DNA of 64,000 bases from Leisingera aquimarina DSM 24565 (GCF_000473165.1 NZ_AXBE01000011.1:62001-126000), one strand, 5' to 3'; positions 16,376-24,108 are shown, counted from the stretch's first letter. The notes: a model not told the origin generated them from the letters alone. Program-made: numbers and translations.

Positions 16376-16453
16376 TCAAGCGGGCGCGGGAAGCGCCGCG
16401 AAGAGGCCGAACCAGATTGACCACAGGCCAAGGGCGACGAGGACGATCCCTGT
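16376..16453 (-). pseudogene. Detached C-terminal helix of the CcdA-like protein
   Basis: Directly after the TGA at 16456-16454, the same frame continues for 25 codons (TGIVLVALGLWSIWFGLF, then a short tail) to a second TGA at 16376. It is a typical hydrophobic helix, so the first TGA looks like a nonsense change of a Trp codon (TGG). Confidence 0.65.
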
Positions 16454-17053
16454 TCAGAACGGCATTTTTTCCGAGAGCGCCGCCAGTCTGTCAAGGAGCC
16501 GCCGCGCCGGCGCATAGGCGGCGGCCGCGACGAGTGGCAGAGACAGCGCCAGCCCGAATACGCCAAGCGCAACGAAGCCGCCGAGGACTTCATTGCCGCT
16601 CGCCCCGCCGGCACCGGCAAAGCCGAGCAGGACCAGCAGAAGCGGTGCAGCACAGGCGGGAATGTTGAGGCCGAAGATCAGACCGAGCCCGACCGAGCCG
16701 CGCGCCCCGTTCAACTCGGTCAGCCGGGGTCCGATGGTCCGCATCAGATACCCGGCACGCCCGACGAGATACAGGATGCCGATTGCCGCATACCCGGCCC
16801 CGAGCACGATCCATGCACCACGCTGAAACCCTGCGAAGGCGACGCCGACCAGAACCGCGGCTGCCCCGAGCCCGCCGATGAACAGCGCCCGGGTCAGGGC
16901 GAAAAGCACCGTTTCAAAGAGTTTTTGCGCCCCGGATTTGCCTTCCAGATACTTGATGAAGATCAGGCTCGATCCGATCGAACACGGTTCGATGAAGCCG
17001 AATAGGCCAAGCCCGGCAGGCAGCACCAGGAGGTTGAACAAGCCGAATTCCAT
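16454..17053 (-). CDS. CcdA-like membrane protein, probably C-terminally truncated
   Basis: The 199-residue frame has five predicted helices, GFIEPCSIGSSL near residue 24 and NIPACAAPLLL near residue 133, the paired Pro-Cys motifs of the DsbD/CcdA superfamily. It starts on the last base of the merR stop codon (TAATG), so it is translationally coupled to the regulator. It stops at a TGA after KMPF, but a sixth helix continues in frame. In this mer-like setting it may take up metal or pass electrons. Confidence 0.75.
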   Translation of the reverse strand: MEFGLFNLLVLPAGLGLFGFIEPCSIGSSLIFIKYLEGKSGAQKLFETVLFALTRALFIGGLGAAAVLVGVAFAGFQRGAWIVLGAGYAAIGILYLVGRAGYLMRTIGPRLTELNGARGSVGLGLIFGLNIPACAAPLLLVLLGFAGAGGASGNEVLGGFVALGVFGLALSLPLVAAAAYAPARRLLDRLAALSEKMPF

Positions 17054-17493
17054 TAGTCTGGAGACTCAGTGGTAACCGCGGCCTTTGCACGATGGTCGCT
17101 CAGCGCCTCCATAATCGTGCAGGAATTGAGGCTCCCACCGCCCGGACATGTTGCTATTACGGCGTCGAGAGCGGCCCGTATCTCTTCAAGCCGTGCAATC
17201 TTGCATTCGACCTCATCGCGCTTGGCAATTGCCTGGTTGCGCACATCGGCGCAATCTGCCTTCCTGTCCGTCCTCAGCGCCAGCAGTTCGCCAATCTCTC
17301 GCAGCGTAAAGCCCAGCTCCTGCGCCTGTTGGATGAAGCGGATGCGCTCCACTGTCTCGCGGTCATATTCGCGATATCCGCCGCTTGGGCGAAGCGGTTG
17401 TTCGATCAATCCCTTGCGCTCGTAAAAGCGGATGGTCTCGACGCCGACGCCAGCCTCATCGGCAGCGCGGCTGATGGTCATTCGCCGTGCCAT
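17053..17493 (-). CDS. merR: MerR-family mercury-type regulator
   Basis: This 146-residue protein has the N-terminal winged HTH (TISRAADEAGVGVETIRFYE), a long dimer helix and Cys at 81, 116 and 125. The spacing equals the Hg(II) ligands Cys82, Cys117 and Cys126 of Tn501/Tn21 MerR. It lies right behind a near-perfect mer operator on its own strand, so it is autoregulated. It co-transcribes with the CcdA-like gene and probably also controls the operator at 16328. Confidence 0.88.
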   Translation of the reverse strand: MARRMTISRAADEAGVGVETIRFYERKGLIEQPLRPSGGYREYDRETVERIRFIQQAQELGFTLREIGELLALRTDRKADCADVRNQAIAKRDEVECKIARLEEIRAALDAVIATCPGGGSLNSCTIMEALSDHRAKAAVTTESPD

Positions 17494-17513
17494 AGCTCAC
17501 CAAAGTTTTTCCA

Positions 17514-17545
17514 CGGATACACTCCGTACAGTAGTACGGAGTCAA
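17514..17545 (-). promoter_or_regulatory. Mer operator/promoter in front of merR
   Basis: TTGACT (17545-17540) and TATCCG (17519-17514) on the minus strand are 20 bases apart. The spacer includes the perfect palindrome CTCCGTAC-AGTA-GTACGGAG (17522-17541), very close to the classical Tn501 mer operator. Confidence 0.85.
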
Positions 17546-17626
17546 CAGGTTGCCAGATCGAGCGCAACGTAAGGCTCCGGCGAAGACCGCGGTCCCTTTG
17601 GCTCTGTGATGTGATACCCGTTGTTC

Positions 17627-17860
17627 ATGGAGATCGAAGAGGACAAGATTGACGACGCGGTTCTGGGATTGCTCTGGTTGACGCTGCATGATGAGCGTCG
17701 CGCCTGGAAGGGAATGGACTGGTCGGCACTGGATCGATTGTATCGGAAGGGTTTGATCCATGACCCGGTTAACCGGGCCAAATCTGTCGTGCTGACCGAT
17801 GAAGGGCTACAGCGCTCAAAGGCCCTGTTTCAACGGTTGTTCACGCGGCCGCCGCAGTAA
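17627..17860 (+). CDS. DUF6429-type small protein
   Basis: This 77-residue protein starts MEIEEDKIDDAVLGLLWLTLH and ends in a basic helix. The pattern (acidic start, DDAVLALLxL, WKGxDWxALDRLYRKG, LTxEG) matches a widespread small family annotated DUF6429, of unknown function. Its last 20 bases overlap the end of the IS66 tnpC on the opposite strand, so it is partly inside the insertion sequence or was met by it. ATG 17627 is preferred over TTG 17621. Confidence 0.7.
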   Translation: MEIEEDKIDDAVLGLLWLTLHDERRAWKGMDWSALDRLYRKGLIHDPVNRAKSVVLTDEGLQRSKALFQRLFTRPPQ

Positions 17861-19478
17861 CGCCCTCACGGGCTTTCCAGTTCCAGGGCAAAAGTTCCGG
17901 CACGCGCGAGACGGGGATGTCGGGCAGCCGGGCGAGGGCATCGGCCAGCCACGCCTGCGGGTCGATATTGTTCATTTTGGCAGTGACGATAAGGGTGTAC
18001 ATGGCGGCGGCCCGCTCACCGCCGCGCTCGGAGCCGGCAAAGAGCCATGACTTCCGGCCCAGGGCCACACCGCGCAGGGCGCGTTCGGCCGCATTGTTCG
18101 TCAGGCAGATGCGTCCGTCATCGAGGAATGCGGTAAAGGCCTGCCAACGGTCCTCTTTCTCGAACATGTAGTTGATCGCCTTGGCCACCTTGTTGTGCCT
18201 GGACAGTTTCGCGCGCTCTTCCTGCAGCCAGTCATGGAGATTATCGACCAGGGGACGGGAGAGTTCCTGACGGGCGGCAAGCCGGGCATCGGCATCCAGC
18301 CCATTGATCTCGCGCTCGATATCGAAGATGGCGTCGATCCGTTTCACCGCTTCCAGCGCGGCCGGCGAGATCTGATGGGCCGGTTTGCCCTTGCGGACAT
18401 TCCCGGCAATATCCGCAAGTTCGAAGAACTTCCGGCGCGCATGCGACCAGCACAGCGCGCTGGTCACGGGGCCCGCATCACGGTCAGCGCGGTAAAGATC
18501 GTTGTATCCGCCATAGGCGTCGGCCTGCAGCACGCCTTGCCATCCGGCGAGGTGCTGATTGGGATTGGTTGCCGCGCGATCCCGCGAGAAGCGAAAAAAC
18601 GCAGCTGGCGGTGCGCCACCATTCCAGGGCTGGTCATCGCGCACATAGGTCCAGAGGCGGGCCTTTTTTGCACCGCCCCGCGCCAGGAGCGGCACGGTCG
18701 TGTCGTCGCCATGCAGGCGGTGCGCGGCAAGCACATGGTTCTCGATCAGGGCATGGATGGGCTGCAACGCGACTGCGGCATGCCCGACCAGGTCCGCCAG
18801 GGTCGACAAGCTCAACTCGACGCCTTCACGGGCGAAGCGTTCGGCCTGCCGGTTCAACGGCTGATGCTGGCCATATTTCTCGAAGACCAGCATGGCGATC
18901 AGGCTGGGCCCGGCCCATCCGCGCGGGATCGCATGGAACGGGGCCGGTGGCTGGCTAATCTTCTCGCAGGCCCGGCAGGTGAACTTCTCGCGCACGGTCT
19001 GGATCACCTTCCACTGCCGCGGGATCACCTCCAGCGTCTCGGTGACATCTTCGCCCATCTTCACGATCCGATCCGAGCCACAGCAGGTGCAGGCGGCAGG
19101 TGCCTCGACAACCACCCGCTCACGCGGCAGGTGATCGGGGAACGGCTTGCGCACAGGGTGGCGGCGCGTGAAGGCGCGCACCTTGCTGGCCTTTTCAGCC
19201 GCCTGTTCTGCGGCCAGGGCATCCTCGGTTGCCGCCGTTTCCAGTTCTTCGAGCTGCAGTTCCAGTTGATCAACCAACCGCGCGCGCCGTTCCGACGAGA
19301 TGCCGAATTTGTCGCGGCGCAGCTTGGCAATCTCAAGCTTGAGTTCCTGGATCATCGCTTCCGAGCAGGACACGACGGCGCGGGTCTGTGCCAGTTCGCT
19401 CTCCGCAACCTCTGCGCGGGCCTCCGCAGCGGCCAGGGCAGCGCGTAATCTCGCAAGCTCGGAAGCGGTATTCGACAT
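17841..19478 (-). CDS. tnpC: IS66-family transposase TnpC
   Basis: The 545-residue protein has the typical IS66 layout: N-terminal coiled coil, a zinc-finger region (CTCCGSDRIVKMGED and FTCRACEKIS), and a DDE-type catalytic core (HGDDTTVPLL and QADAYGGYNDLY), then CWSHARRKFFEL. Length matches intact IS66 transposases. Its partner genes tnpA and tnpB lie 2.6 kb upstream because another element has inserted between them. Confidence 0.95.
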   Translation of the reverse strand: MSNTASELARLRAALAAAEARAEVAESELAQTRAVVSCSEAMIQELKLEIAKLRRDKFGISSERRARLVDQLELQLEELETAATEDALAAEQAAEKASKVRAFTRRHPVRKPFPDHLPRERVVVEAPAACTCCGSDRIVKMGEDVTETLEVIPRQWKVIQTVREKFTCRACEKISQPPAPFHAIPRGWAGPSLIAMLVFEKYGQHQPLNRQAERFAREGVELSLSTLADLVGHAAVALQPIHALIENHVLAAHRLHGDDTTVPLLARGGAKKARLWTYVRDDQPWNGGAPPAAFFRFSRDRAATNPNQHLAGWQGVLQADAYGGYNDLYRADRDAGPVTSALCWSHARRKFFELADIAGNVRKGKPAHQISPAALEAVKRIDAIFDIEREINGLDADARLAARQELSRPLVDNLHDWLQEERAKLSRHNKVAKAINYMFEKEDRWQAFTAFLDDGRICLTNNAAERALRGVALGRKSWLFAGSERGGERAAAMYTLIVTAKMNNIDPQAWLADALARLPDIPVSRVPELLPWNWKAREGVTAAAA

Positions 19479-19538
19479 GGCGGATGTCTATCATCCGGGC
19501 TCGAGGGGCGCCAATAAAAACAGGCCCGATGGAACAAT

Positions 19539-19595
19539 TTATCCAGCCTTTGCAGGACGTTGCGTCCAGCGCGGGTTGCGCCAGTCGATCCCCTC
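19539..19595 (-). pseudogene. 3' end of IS66 tnpB, separated by the inserted element
   Basis: Minus-strand codons from 19595 read EGIDWRNPRWTQRPAKAG and a TAA, the expected C-terminus of IS66 TnpB (usual ending LEGIDWR-P--T-RP--AG). Joined to the LLEG end of the frame at 22066 it rebuilds a TnpB of about 117 residues. Confidence 0.88.
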
Positions 19596-19601
19596 CAGCG
19601 A

Positions 19602-21692
19602 TCACCCATGTTGATACCCCCCATTGTCAGGCTGACAGATTCTCAAATCCAGTTCGCCGATCACGTGGTTTCGAAGGTTCCGCACGCCTTCCAGCACGAC
19701 AGATGTGTCGGGAAACAGATAGGCACCGGTTGGCTGAGGGTCGATGAGCAGACGCTTTTTCCTGATCTGGACATAGAGCCAGTTGACCGGGATCCCCAGC
19801 TTTGCAGCAAGAGCCGTTGTGCTCAGGTAGCTAGGATCGTGGTTCCACCGCCGGCACGAGGGAGGCGCCTTGATGCCTTCGGCCAGCCGGATACGCTGCA
19901 CGGTGACAGGGAGAACCTTGTCGGCACAGTGTGCCGAGCGGTGTCCCTCGGTGGTGAGAACGCGGGCGATTTCATCGTCGGGCACGCCAGCCTTTGCAAG
20001 TTCAAGCAGGCGCACCCGCATTTCGGCGCCCCGTGCGAGTTTCGCGATTGCGGTTACCCGCATCTTGATGTCGAGCTCGGTCACCGCACCGCCGCGCCAA
20101 ACGATGCGGACCAGCGCGCTCTCGGGCGTTCGGTCGAGCACCACCTTGTCCACCAGGCAGCGCAGTAGCGACTTGCGATGTGCATCGGTGGTGGCGGGAT
20201 CCGCCCAGATTTGCGGCAGACGTCCGGCCAAGGCCACCACCTTGCCGGTGAAGGCCTTGTCCATTGCCATATGCGCGGTCGGTTGCTGTGCGGACTGCTC
20301 GGCCAGCGCGGCCTCCGCCGCTCGAACCTCCATCAGCGCGCTTTCCCAGCGGCGCTCAAGTTCGGCGGCGACAAGACGGTTGTCAGGATCGACGCGATTG
20401 TACTGTCGCTGTGCCAGGGCCGCTGCATAGCGTTTGCGCTCAACTTCGCGTTCTGCGTTTGCACGCAAGGCGCTGTCGACTTTGCTCTGAGCCCGGCGGG
20501 CGCGCGACAGGGCATCGAGTTCCGCAGGGGCCAGCGCGGACAGGAAGGCCTCGGCAACAGCGGCGTCCACTGCCTCGGCCCGGATATGCTGGCAAGTGGG
20601 CAAGCCGGAATGGGTGCGCAAGTGGTTGCAGACATACTCTCCGCCGCCCTTGTATCGAACATACATCTTGTGGCCGCAGCGTCCGCACCACACGATGCCA
20701 TGCAAGAGAAGGTCGCCGTCGCGGGGGATGCCTCTTGTCTTGGTGCGCATGTATTCGGCCCGGTTGTCGCTCACGATGCTGCGGATTTTCTCATAGGTCG
20801 GCCAATCGATATAGGCCGGATATCGGTCCTTCACGACGATACGCCATTCCTCGAGAGGTCTCGCCACTTTTGCTTTTGCCGAAGGCCGGCTGTCCGGGGA
20901 CGGGTCCCTCATGCGGGTTCGGCCGTAGACGAAAGCGCCTGCGTAAGCGGGATTCTTCAAGATCGCAGCGACCGCAGAAACCGTCGCGCGCGCCCAGTGC
21001 AACTCGCCGTGCCGGTCCCTGCGTGGCAGATCGAGGTCACGCGCATTCAGCATGCGCATCACCTTGGCGATGCTGCGCAGCTTCAGAAAGAGTTCGAACA
21101 CAAGGCCAAGACGGTCCTGAACAGCCGTATCGGGGTCTTTCAACACCACGCCGCAGGGGTCCCGCACGAGGCCGACCGGCAAGGTGACAGCAAGCTCCCC
21201 ACGCTGTGCCTTGGCGATGAGGCCGGCCGTCAGGCGGCTGCGGATCGTATGCAGCTCCAGTTCGGATATGGTTCCCTTGAGGCCAAGCAGCAGTCGCCCG
21301 TTGGCACTGCCGGGATCATAGACACCGTCGCGATCGGCGATCAAACACCCCCGAAGCCCACAGATGTCGAGAAGAGGATACCAATCGGAACAGTTGCGTG
21401 CGAGCCGTGTCACATCGATGGACAGGATGATCCCCACTTCGCTGAGCCCGACGCGGCCGACAAGTTCCTGGAACCCGCTGCGATGTGCGGCCGAGGCGCC
21501 GCTCAGACCGAGATCGGCGTCGATCACGTCAATGTCGGCTTCATGCCATCCAAGATCGCGGGCGCGTTGGCTGAGCGCGTATTGCAGCCGCAGGCTCTCT
21601 TGGTTGCTCACGACCTGATGCGGCGTCGATTGCCGGATGTAGACGACGGCCTTGCGCTTCAGATGCGTCAGTTGGATCAACTCGGACATCAC
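19602..21692 (-). CDS. Large serine recombinase
   Basis: The 696-residue protein has an N-terminal resolvase domain with the nucleophile Ser22 in YIRQSTPHQV and the arginines of SIDVTRLARN, a Recombinase domain (about 190-300), a zinc ribbon (CGRCGHKMYV) and a coiled-coil segment. A C-terminal region with SYLSTTALAAKLGI resembles an HTH. This family (IS607-unlike, 'recombinase zinc beta ribbon') mobilises its own gene set by site-specific strand exchange. Start MM at 21692 overlaps the upstream small gene by 4 bases. Confidence 0.92.
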   Translation of the reverse strand: MMSELIQLTHLKRKAVVYIRQSTPHQVVSNQESLRLQYALSQRARDLGWHEADIDVIDADLGLSGASAAHRSGFQELVGRVGLSEVGIILSIDVTRLARNCSDWYPLLDICGLRGCLIADRDGVYDPGSANGRLLLGLKGTISELELHTIRSRLTAGLIAKAQRGELAVTLPVGLVRDPCGVVLKDPDTAVQDRLGLVFELFLKLRSIAKVMRMLNARDLDLPRRDRHGELHWARATVSAVAAILKNPAYAGAFVYGRTRMRDPSPDSRPSAKAKVARPLEEWRIVVKDRYPAYIDWPTYEKIRSIVSDNRAEYMRTKTRGIPRDGDLLLHGIVWCGRCGHKMYVRYKGGGEYVCNHLRTHSGLPTCQHIRAEAVDAAVAEAFLSALAPAELDALSRARRAQSKVDSALRANAEREVERKRYAAALAQRQYNRVDPDNRLVAAELERRWESALMEVRAAEAALAEQSAQQPTAHMAMDKAFTGKVVALAGRLPQIWADPATTDAHRKSLLRCLVDKVVLDRTPESALVRIVWRGGAVTELDIKMRVTAIAKLARGAEMRVRLLELAKAGVPDDEIARVLTTEGHRSAHCADKVLPVTVQRIRLAEGIKAPPSCRRWNHDPSYLSTTALAAKLGIPVNWLYVQIRKKRLLIDPQPTGAYLFPDTSVVLEGVRNLRNHVIGELDLRICQPDNGGYQHG

Positions 21693-21807
21693 GAAAGACC
21701 TCCGCCAGAACCACGGCTATGTCGTCGACGATCTGGCGCCTTAGCGTCACCGGCAGTGTCGCCCAAAGATCTTCGGGTGCCATGCTCATGATCCAAACAT
21801 ACCACAT
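21541..21807 (-). CDS. Possible small helical partner of the serine recombinase
   Basis: The frame starting MWYVWIMSMAPEDLW gives a helical N-terminal half (LWATLPVTLRRQIVDDIAVV). Short frames of this type, with a conserved W-x-x-LP, often sit just before such recombinases. The second half runs 150 bases into the recombinase gene and looks like a non-coding shadow, so a real protein would be shorter or frameshifted. Alternative starts are 21789 and 21783. Confidence 0.3.
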   Translation of the reverse strand: MWYVWIMSMAPEDLWATLPVTLRRQIVDDIAVVLAEVFRDVRVDPTDASEAQGRRLHPAIDAASGREQPREPAAAIRAQPTRPRSWMA

Positions 21808-22069
21808 TTAGTAGATCTATCAAAGCTCTCACACTCAGTTTGGTAGGGGAAGTCAGCAAGGCACACGGCTCGGTCACCGCCACCGGCACATTCAGTGTCA
21901 CGCCATCGCGATACGCGACCTCGTAGAACGGCGAAGAACTGCTCCTGCGAAACAACGATCGGCCAAGAACTTGGAACCGGCGCCCAAAGAGTGGATGGCG
22001 CGGATCAAGGACCAAAACCTCGTCTGGAAAAGATTCGTCAGCATCACCAAAGGGGGTATCCCCAAACAC
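21689..22069 (-). CDS. DUF5372-like partner protein of the recombinase
   Basis: The 126-residue product contains DPRHPLFGRRFQVLGRS and YRDGVTLNVPVAVTEPC, the pattern of a small family repeatedly found upstream of serine recombinases (annotated DUF5372, function unknown). The GTG start at 22069 begins on the shared GG of the insertion point, so its ribosome site would come from tnpB sequence; another start may be used. Confidence 0.65.
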   Translation of the reverse strand: MFGDTPFGDADESFPDEVLVLDPRHPLFGRRFQVLGRSLFRRSSSSPFYEVAYRDGVTLNVPVAVTEPCALLTSPTKLSVRALIDLLNVVCLDHEHGTRRSLGDTAGDAKAPDRRRHSRGSGGGLS

Positions 22070-22367
22070 CTTCGAGAAGATAGCCCAGTTGTGCCGCAGA
22101 GATCTGCACCGCCTCGCCGGACCGGCTCACCGGCCAGATGAACTTGCCCGCCTCCAGGCGCTTCAGATACAGCGACATACCCACGCCATCATGCCACAGG
22201 ATCTTGACCAGATCGCCCTTGCGGCCCCGGAAGCAAAAGAGCTCGCCCGCATGGGGATCGCGGCCGAGCCCTTCTTGCACCTGCAACGCCAGGGTGTTCA
22301 TGCCCCGCCTCATGTCGGTGACGCCGCCCGCAATCCACACCTTCACGCCAGCCGGAAACGCGATCAT
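22044..22367 (-). pseudogene. tnpB: IS66 TnpB, 5' part truncated by insertion
   Basis: The frame reads MIAFPAGVKVWIAGGVTDMR to AAQLGYLLEG, as expected for the first 100 residues of IS66 Orf2, then leaves homology (VWGYPLW, stop) where the serine-recombinase element begins. The true C-terminus is at 19539-19595. It overlaps tnpA by 4 bases. Confidence 0.88.
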
Positions 22368-22771
22368 TGCCGATCCACCACTGCCAGAAGCCGTGCAAGT
22401 GCTTCGGGCTCCACGCCCACCGGCACGATGAGCCGGCGCCCATTCGGCAGGGCTATCTCAACCTGACAGTCCGGAGGCGGACAGGGATCAACCGGATTTG
22501 CCTGCGAAGCGGGAGCTCCCTTTGCCACGGTCACCGGCGCGAACGGCACCGGGCGAGAAGATCCAAGCTCACCGTTTCGATACTGCCGCCGCCAGGTGGT
22601 CAGCAGCGACCGGCAAATGCCATGCCGCCGCGCTGTGGCAGCCGCTTGTCGGTGGCCGATAAAGCTCTCCTCCACGATGCGCAGTTTATCATCATCTGAC
22701 CAATACCGGCGGCGATCACCATCGGCAGCGGAAAGAACTTCGATTTGAGGGCGGTTATTGAAGTCGGACAT
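22364..22771 (-). CDS. tnpA: IS66 TnpA (accessory, helix-turn-helix)
   Basis: This 135-residue protein has the IS66 Orf1 pattern: RRYWSDDDKLRIVEESF, then an HTH (RQAAATARRHGICRSLLTTW) and an acidic/hydrophobic tail ending in NGRRLIVPVGVEPEALARLL. It seems intact and would be coupled to tnpB by an ATGA overlap. Confidence 0.9.
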   Translation of the reverse strand: MSDFNNRPQIEVLSAADGDRRRYWSDDDKLRIVEESFIGHRQAAATARRHGICRSLLTTWRRQYRNGELGSSRPVPFAPVTVAKGAPASQANPVDPCPPPDCQVEIALPNGRRLIVPVGVEPEALARLLAVVDRQ

Positions 22772-22992
22772 AAGGCCGGACTTACCATCGGATCGATCCC
22801 GAGATCAGGCGGCCGCCGCCGGAGCCTTACAGCGCAACAACGTGAACGGCAGCCAAAAATAAGGCCTGAATGAGCCCCTCCGTTGTGAGGTTCCGGGAGC
22901 TGCTGTCTGATCGCGGCTACGATCCGATGATAAGTCCGGCTGTCCCCGGAACCTTACCTTTCTTCAATCGCGATCACGTGAAGAATCGCTTC

Positions 22993-23023
22993 TTGATCCT
23001 GTGGTTGCTACAGGGTGCATAAG
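22993..23023 (+). promoter_or_regulatory. MerR-type promoter before the first mercury-transport-like gene
   Basis: TTGATC (22993-22998) and CATAAG (23018-23023) are 19 bases apart. The spacer contains CTGTGGTTGCTACAG (22999-23013), nearly the same 15-mer as the operator at 24051 (CTGTACTGGCTACAG), so the same regulator is likely. The rest of 22801-23064 shows no gene. Confidence 0.7.
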
Positions 23024-23064
23024 CGTTCCCATGATATGGTCGCCCTTTGGCGTGAGGTGAATTC

Positions 23065-23388
23065 ATGAAAAAATCAATCTGGGCCAGCTACGTTGGATCG
23101 CTCTCATCACTTGGTGTTGCGGCGTGCTGCGTCTTGCCGATGACGATGATTTTGTTCGGACTTGGTGGAAGCTGGCTTGCAATATTTGGGAAAATTGCCG
23201 CTGCAAGCTACTACGTCCTTGGTATCTCAACGGCAGTCTTGCTTTCGGCATGGACTGTTTCGTACCGAAGGGGCTCAATTTCCCACCTAAAGTGGTGGTT
23301 GACGGGCAGCACAGTACTGATCGCGATATCATGGATCGTTGTTGTGAATGAAGCTCAGATCAACGACTTCCTCATAACCCTTATGTAA
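23065..23388 (+). CDS. MerT-like small membrane transporter
   Basis: The 107-residue protein has three predicted helices. The first ends with AAC21C22VLPM, the vicinal Cys pair followed by Pro that MerT uses to receive Hg(II) from MerP. Unlike the merT at 24109 it has no Cys pair in its cytoplasmic loop. It has its own MerR-type promoter and GTGAGGTG upstream. It is probably an extra inward mercury carrier. Confidence 0.75.
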   Translation: MKKSIWASYVGSLSSLGVAACCVLPMTMILFGLGGSWLAIFGKIAAASYYVLGISTAVLLSAWTVSYRRGSISHLKWWLTGSTVLIAISWIVVVNEAQINDFLITLM

Positions 23389-23610
23389 TGAGGCTAATGA
23401 CGCGAAGCGCTGCCTGGCAAAAAAGTAAGAACGAATGCCGGATGCGGTCATTCAACCCGGCAGAAAGCTGCGGAAGATCGCGGCTCCGGCCTGCACTGCC
23501 TGTGGACTTGTTTTCACTGCCAGCCACCATCGTCACTTTGATCCTTGCGATCGCTCCGGTTCCACTGCCCGTTTCGGTGACGGGTGCGGAAATCCTCAAT
23601 TGGCGATCAG
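23389..23610. other. Convergent intergenic stretch
   Basis: Between the merT-like gene and the end of the second merR no supported frame, hairpin with U-run or repeat was seen. Confidence 0.4.
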
Positions 23611-24033
23611 TTAGGTTACCTCTGTAAGCGCGTCGATTACAGGGCACTCCGGTACGTCGCCACCTGTGCATTGCGCCACTGTGGAAGACAGAACGTGCTC
23701 GATGCGTTTGAGATCGGCAATCTTGGCGCGGACAGAGTCGAGATGAGTATTCGCAAGAACCTGCACCTCACCGCAGGTTTGCGCCCCGCCATCGACGAGC
23801 GCGAGCAGATCGCGGATCTCTTCGAGCGTAAAGCCCAATTCGCGCGCACGCATGATGAAGCGCAAGCGGCCGACATGGCTTTCATCATAGGCGCGGTAGT
23901 TCTTGGATGTGCGGGGCGGTTCCGGCATGACGCCGATTTTTTCGTAGTACCGGATGGTCTCCAAGTTGCATCCCGTCATTTGCGCCAAATCCCCGCGCCG
24001 TATGACCTTCACCGTTCTGTGATGAGTTTTCAC
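23611..24033 (-). CDS. merR: MerR-family mercury regulator of the main mer operon
   Basis: The 140-residue protein has an N-terminal HTH (RRGDLAQMTGCNLETIRYYE) and Cys at 87, 122 and 130. The Cys87-Cys122 distance equals that in MerR of Tn21, while the last loop (CTGGDVPEC) is one residue shorter. It starts at GTG 24033 behind AAGGGGG and is divergent from merT, with the operator between, the classical arrangement. It differs clearly in sequence from the merR at 17053, so it is a second, independently acquired sensor. Confidence 0.88.
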   Translation of the reverse strand: MKTHHRTVKVIRRGDLAQMTGCNLETIRYYEKIGVMPEPPRTSKNYRAYDESHVGRLRFIMRARELGFTLEEIRDLLALVDGGAQTCGEVQVLANTHLDSVRAKIADLKRIEHVLSSTVAQCTGGDVPECPVIDALTEVT

Positions 24034-24044
24034 GTTGGACCCCC

Positions 24045-24075
24045 TTGAGCCTGTACTGGCTACAGACCTTAGGTT
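24045..24075 (+). promoter_or_regulatory. Mer operator/promoter of the merTPFA operon
   Basis: TTGAGC (24045-24050) and TAGGTT (24070-24075) are 19 bases apart. CTGTA-CTGGC-TACAG (24051-24065) is a perfect 5-5-5 palindrome in the spacer. It lies between merR and merT and should serve both. Confidence 0.8.
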
Positions 24076-24108
24076 GAAGTCATCAACGAGGCAAGGACAA
24101 CTCGAAAC

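Larger units (their letters stand above)
19593..22068 (-). mobile_element. Serine-recombinase mobile element inside tnpB
   Basis: The boundaries come from rejoining tnpB: GAAGG at 22073-22069 and GAGGG at 19595-19591 share a GG core where the element (about 2.5 kb) entered. It carries a large serine recombinase, a DUF5372-like partner and a possible third small frame. No long terminal repeats are evident, as expected for serine-integrase transposition. Confidence 0.75.
17841..22800 (-). mobile_element. IS66-family element interrupted by a serine-recombinase element
   Basis: Gene order tnpA-tnpB-[insert]-tnpB tail-tnpC on the minus strand is that of IS66. Terminal repeats could not be fixed by eye, so the limits are approximate (right limit from tnpA upstream, left from the tnpC stop). 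Apart from the insertion all parts are readable. Confidence 0.8.

Noticed and set aside
16279..16653. N-terminal extension of the 490-residue exported protein
   Set aside because: It would run through the promoter and the end of the CcdA-like gene; GGAGG and the signal peptide place the start at 16278.
17857..17872. GTAACGCCCTC as the right terminal repeat of IS66
   Set aside because: It lies inside tnpC, so it cannot be the outer end; no convincing mate upstream of tnpA.
18195..19448. Long plus-strand open frame (417 codons) inside the IS66 tnpC region
   Set aside because: It is antisense to tnpC, which has full family homology; GC-rich codons leave the opposite strand open. No domain or ribosome site.
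20178..21791. Long plus-strand open frame of 537 codons
   Set aside because: Antisense shadow of the serine recombinase; contains no recognisable domain.
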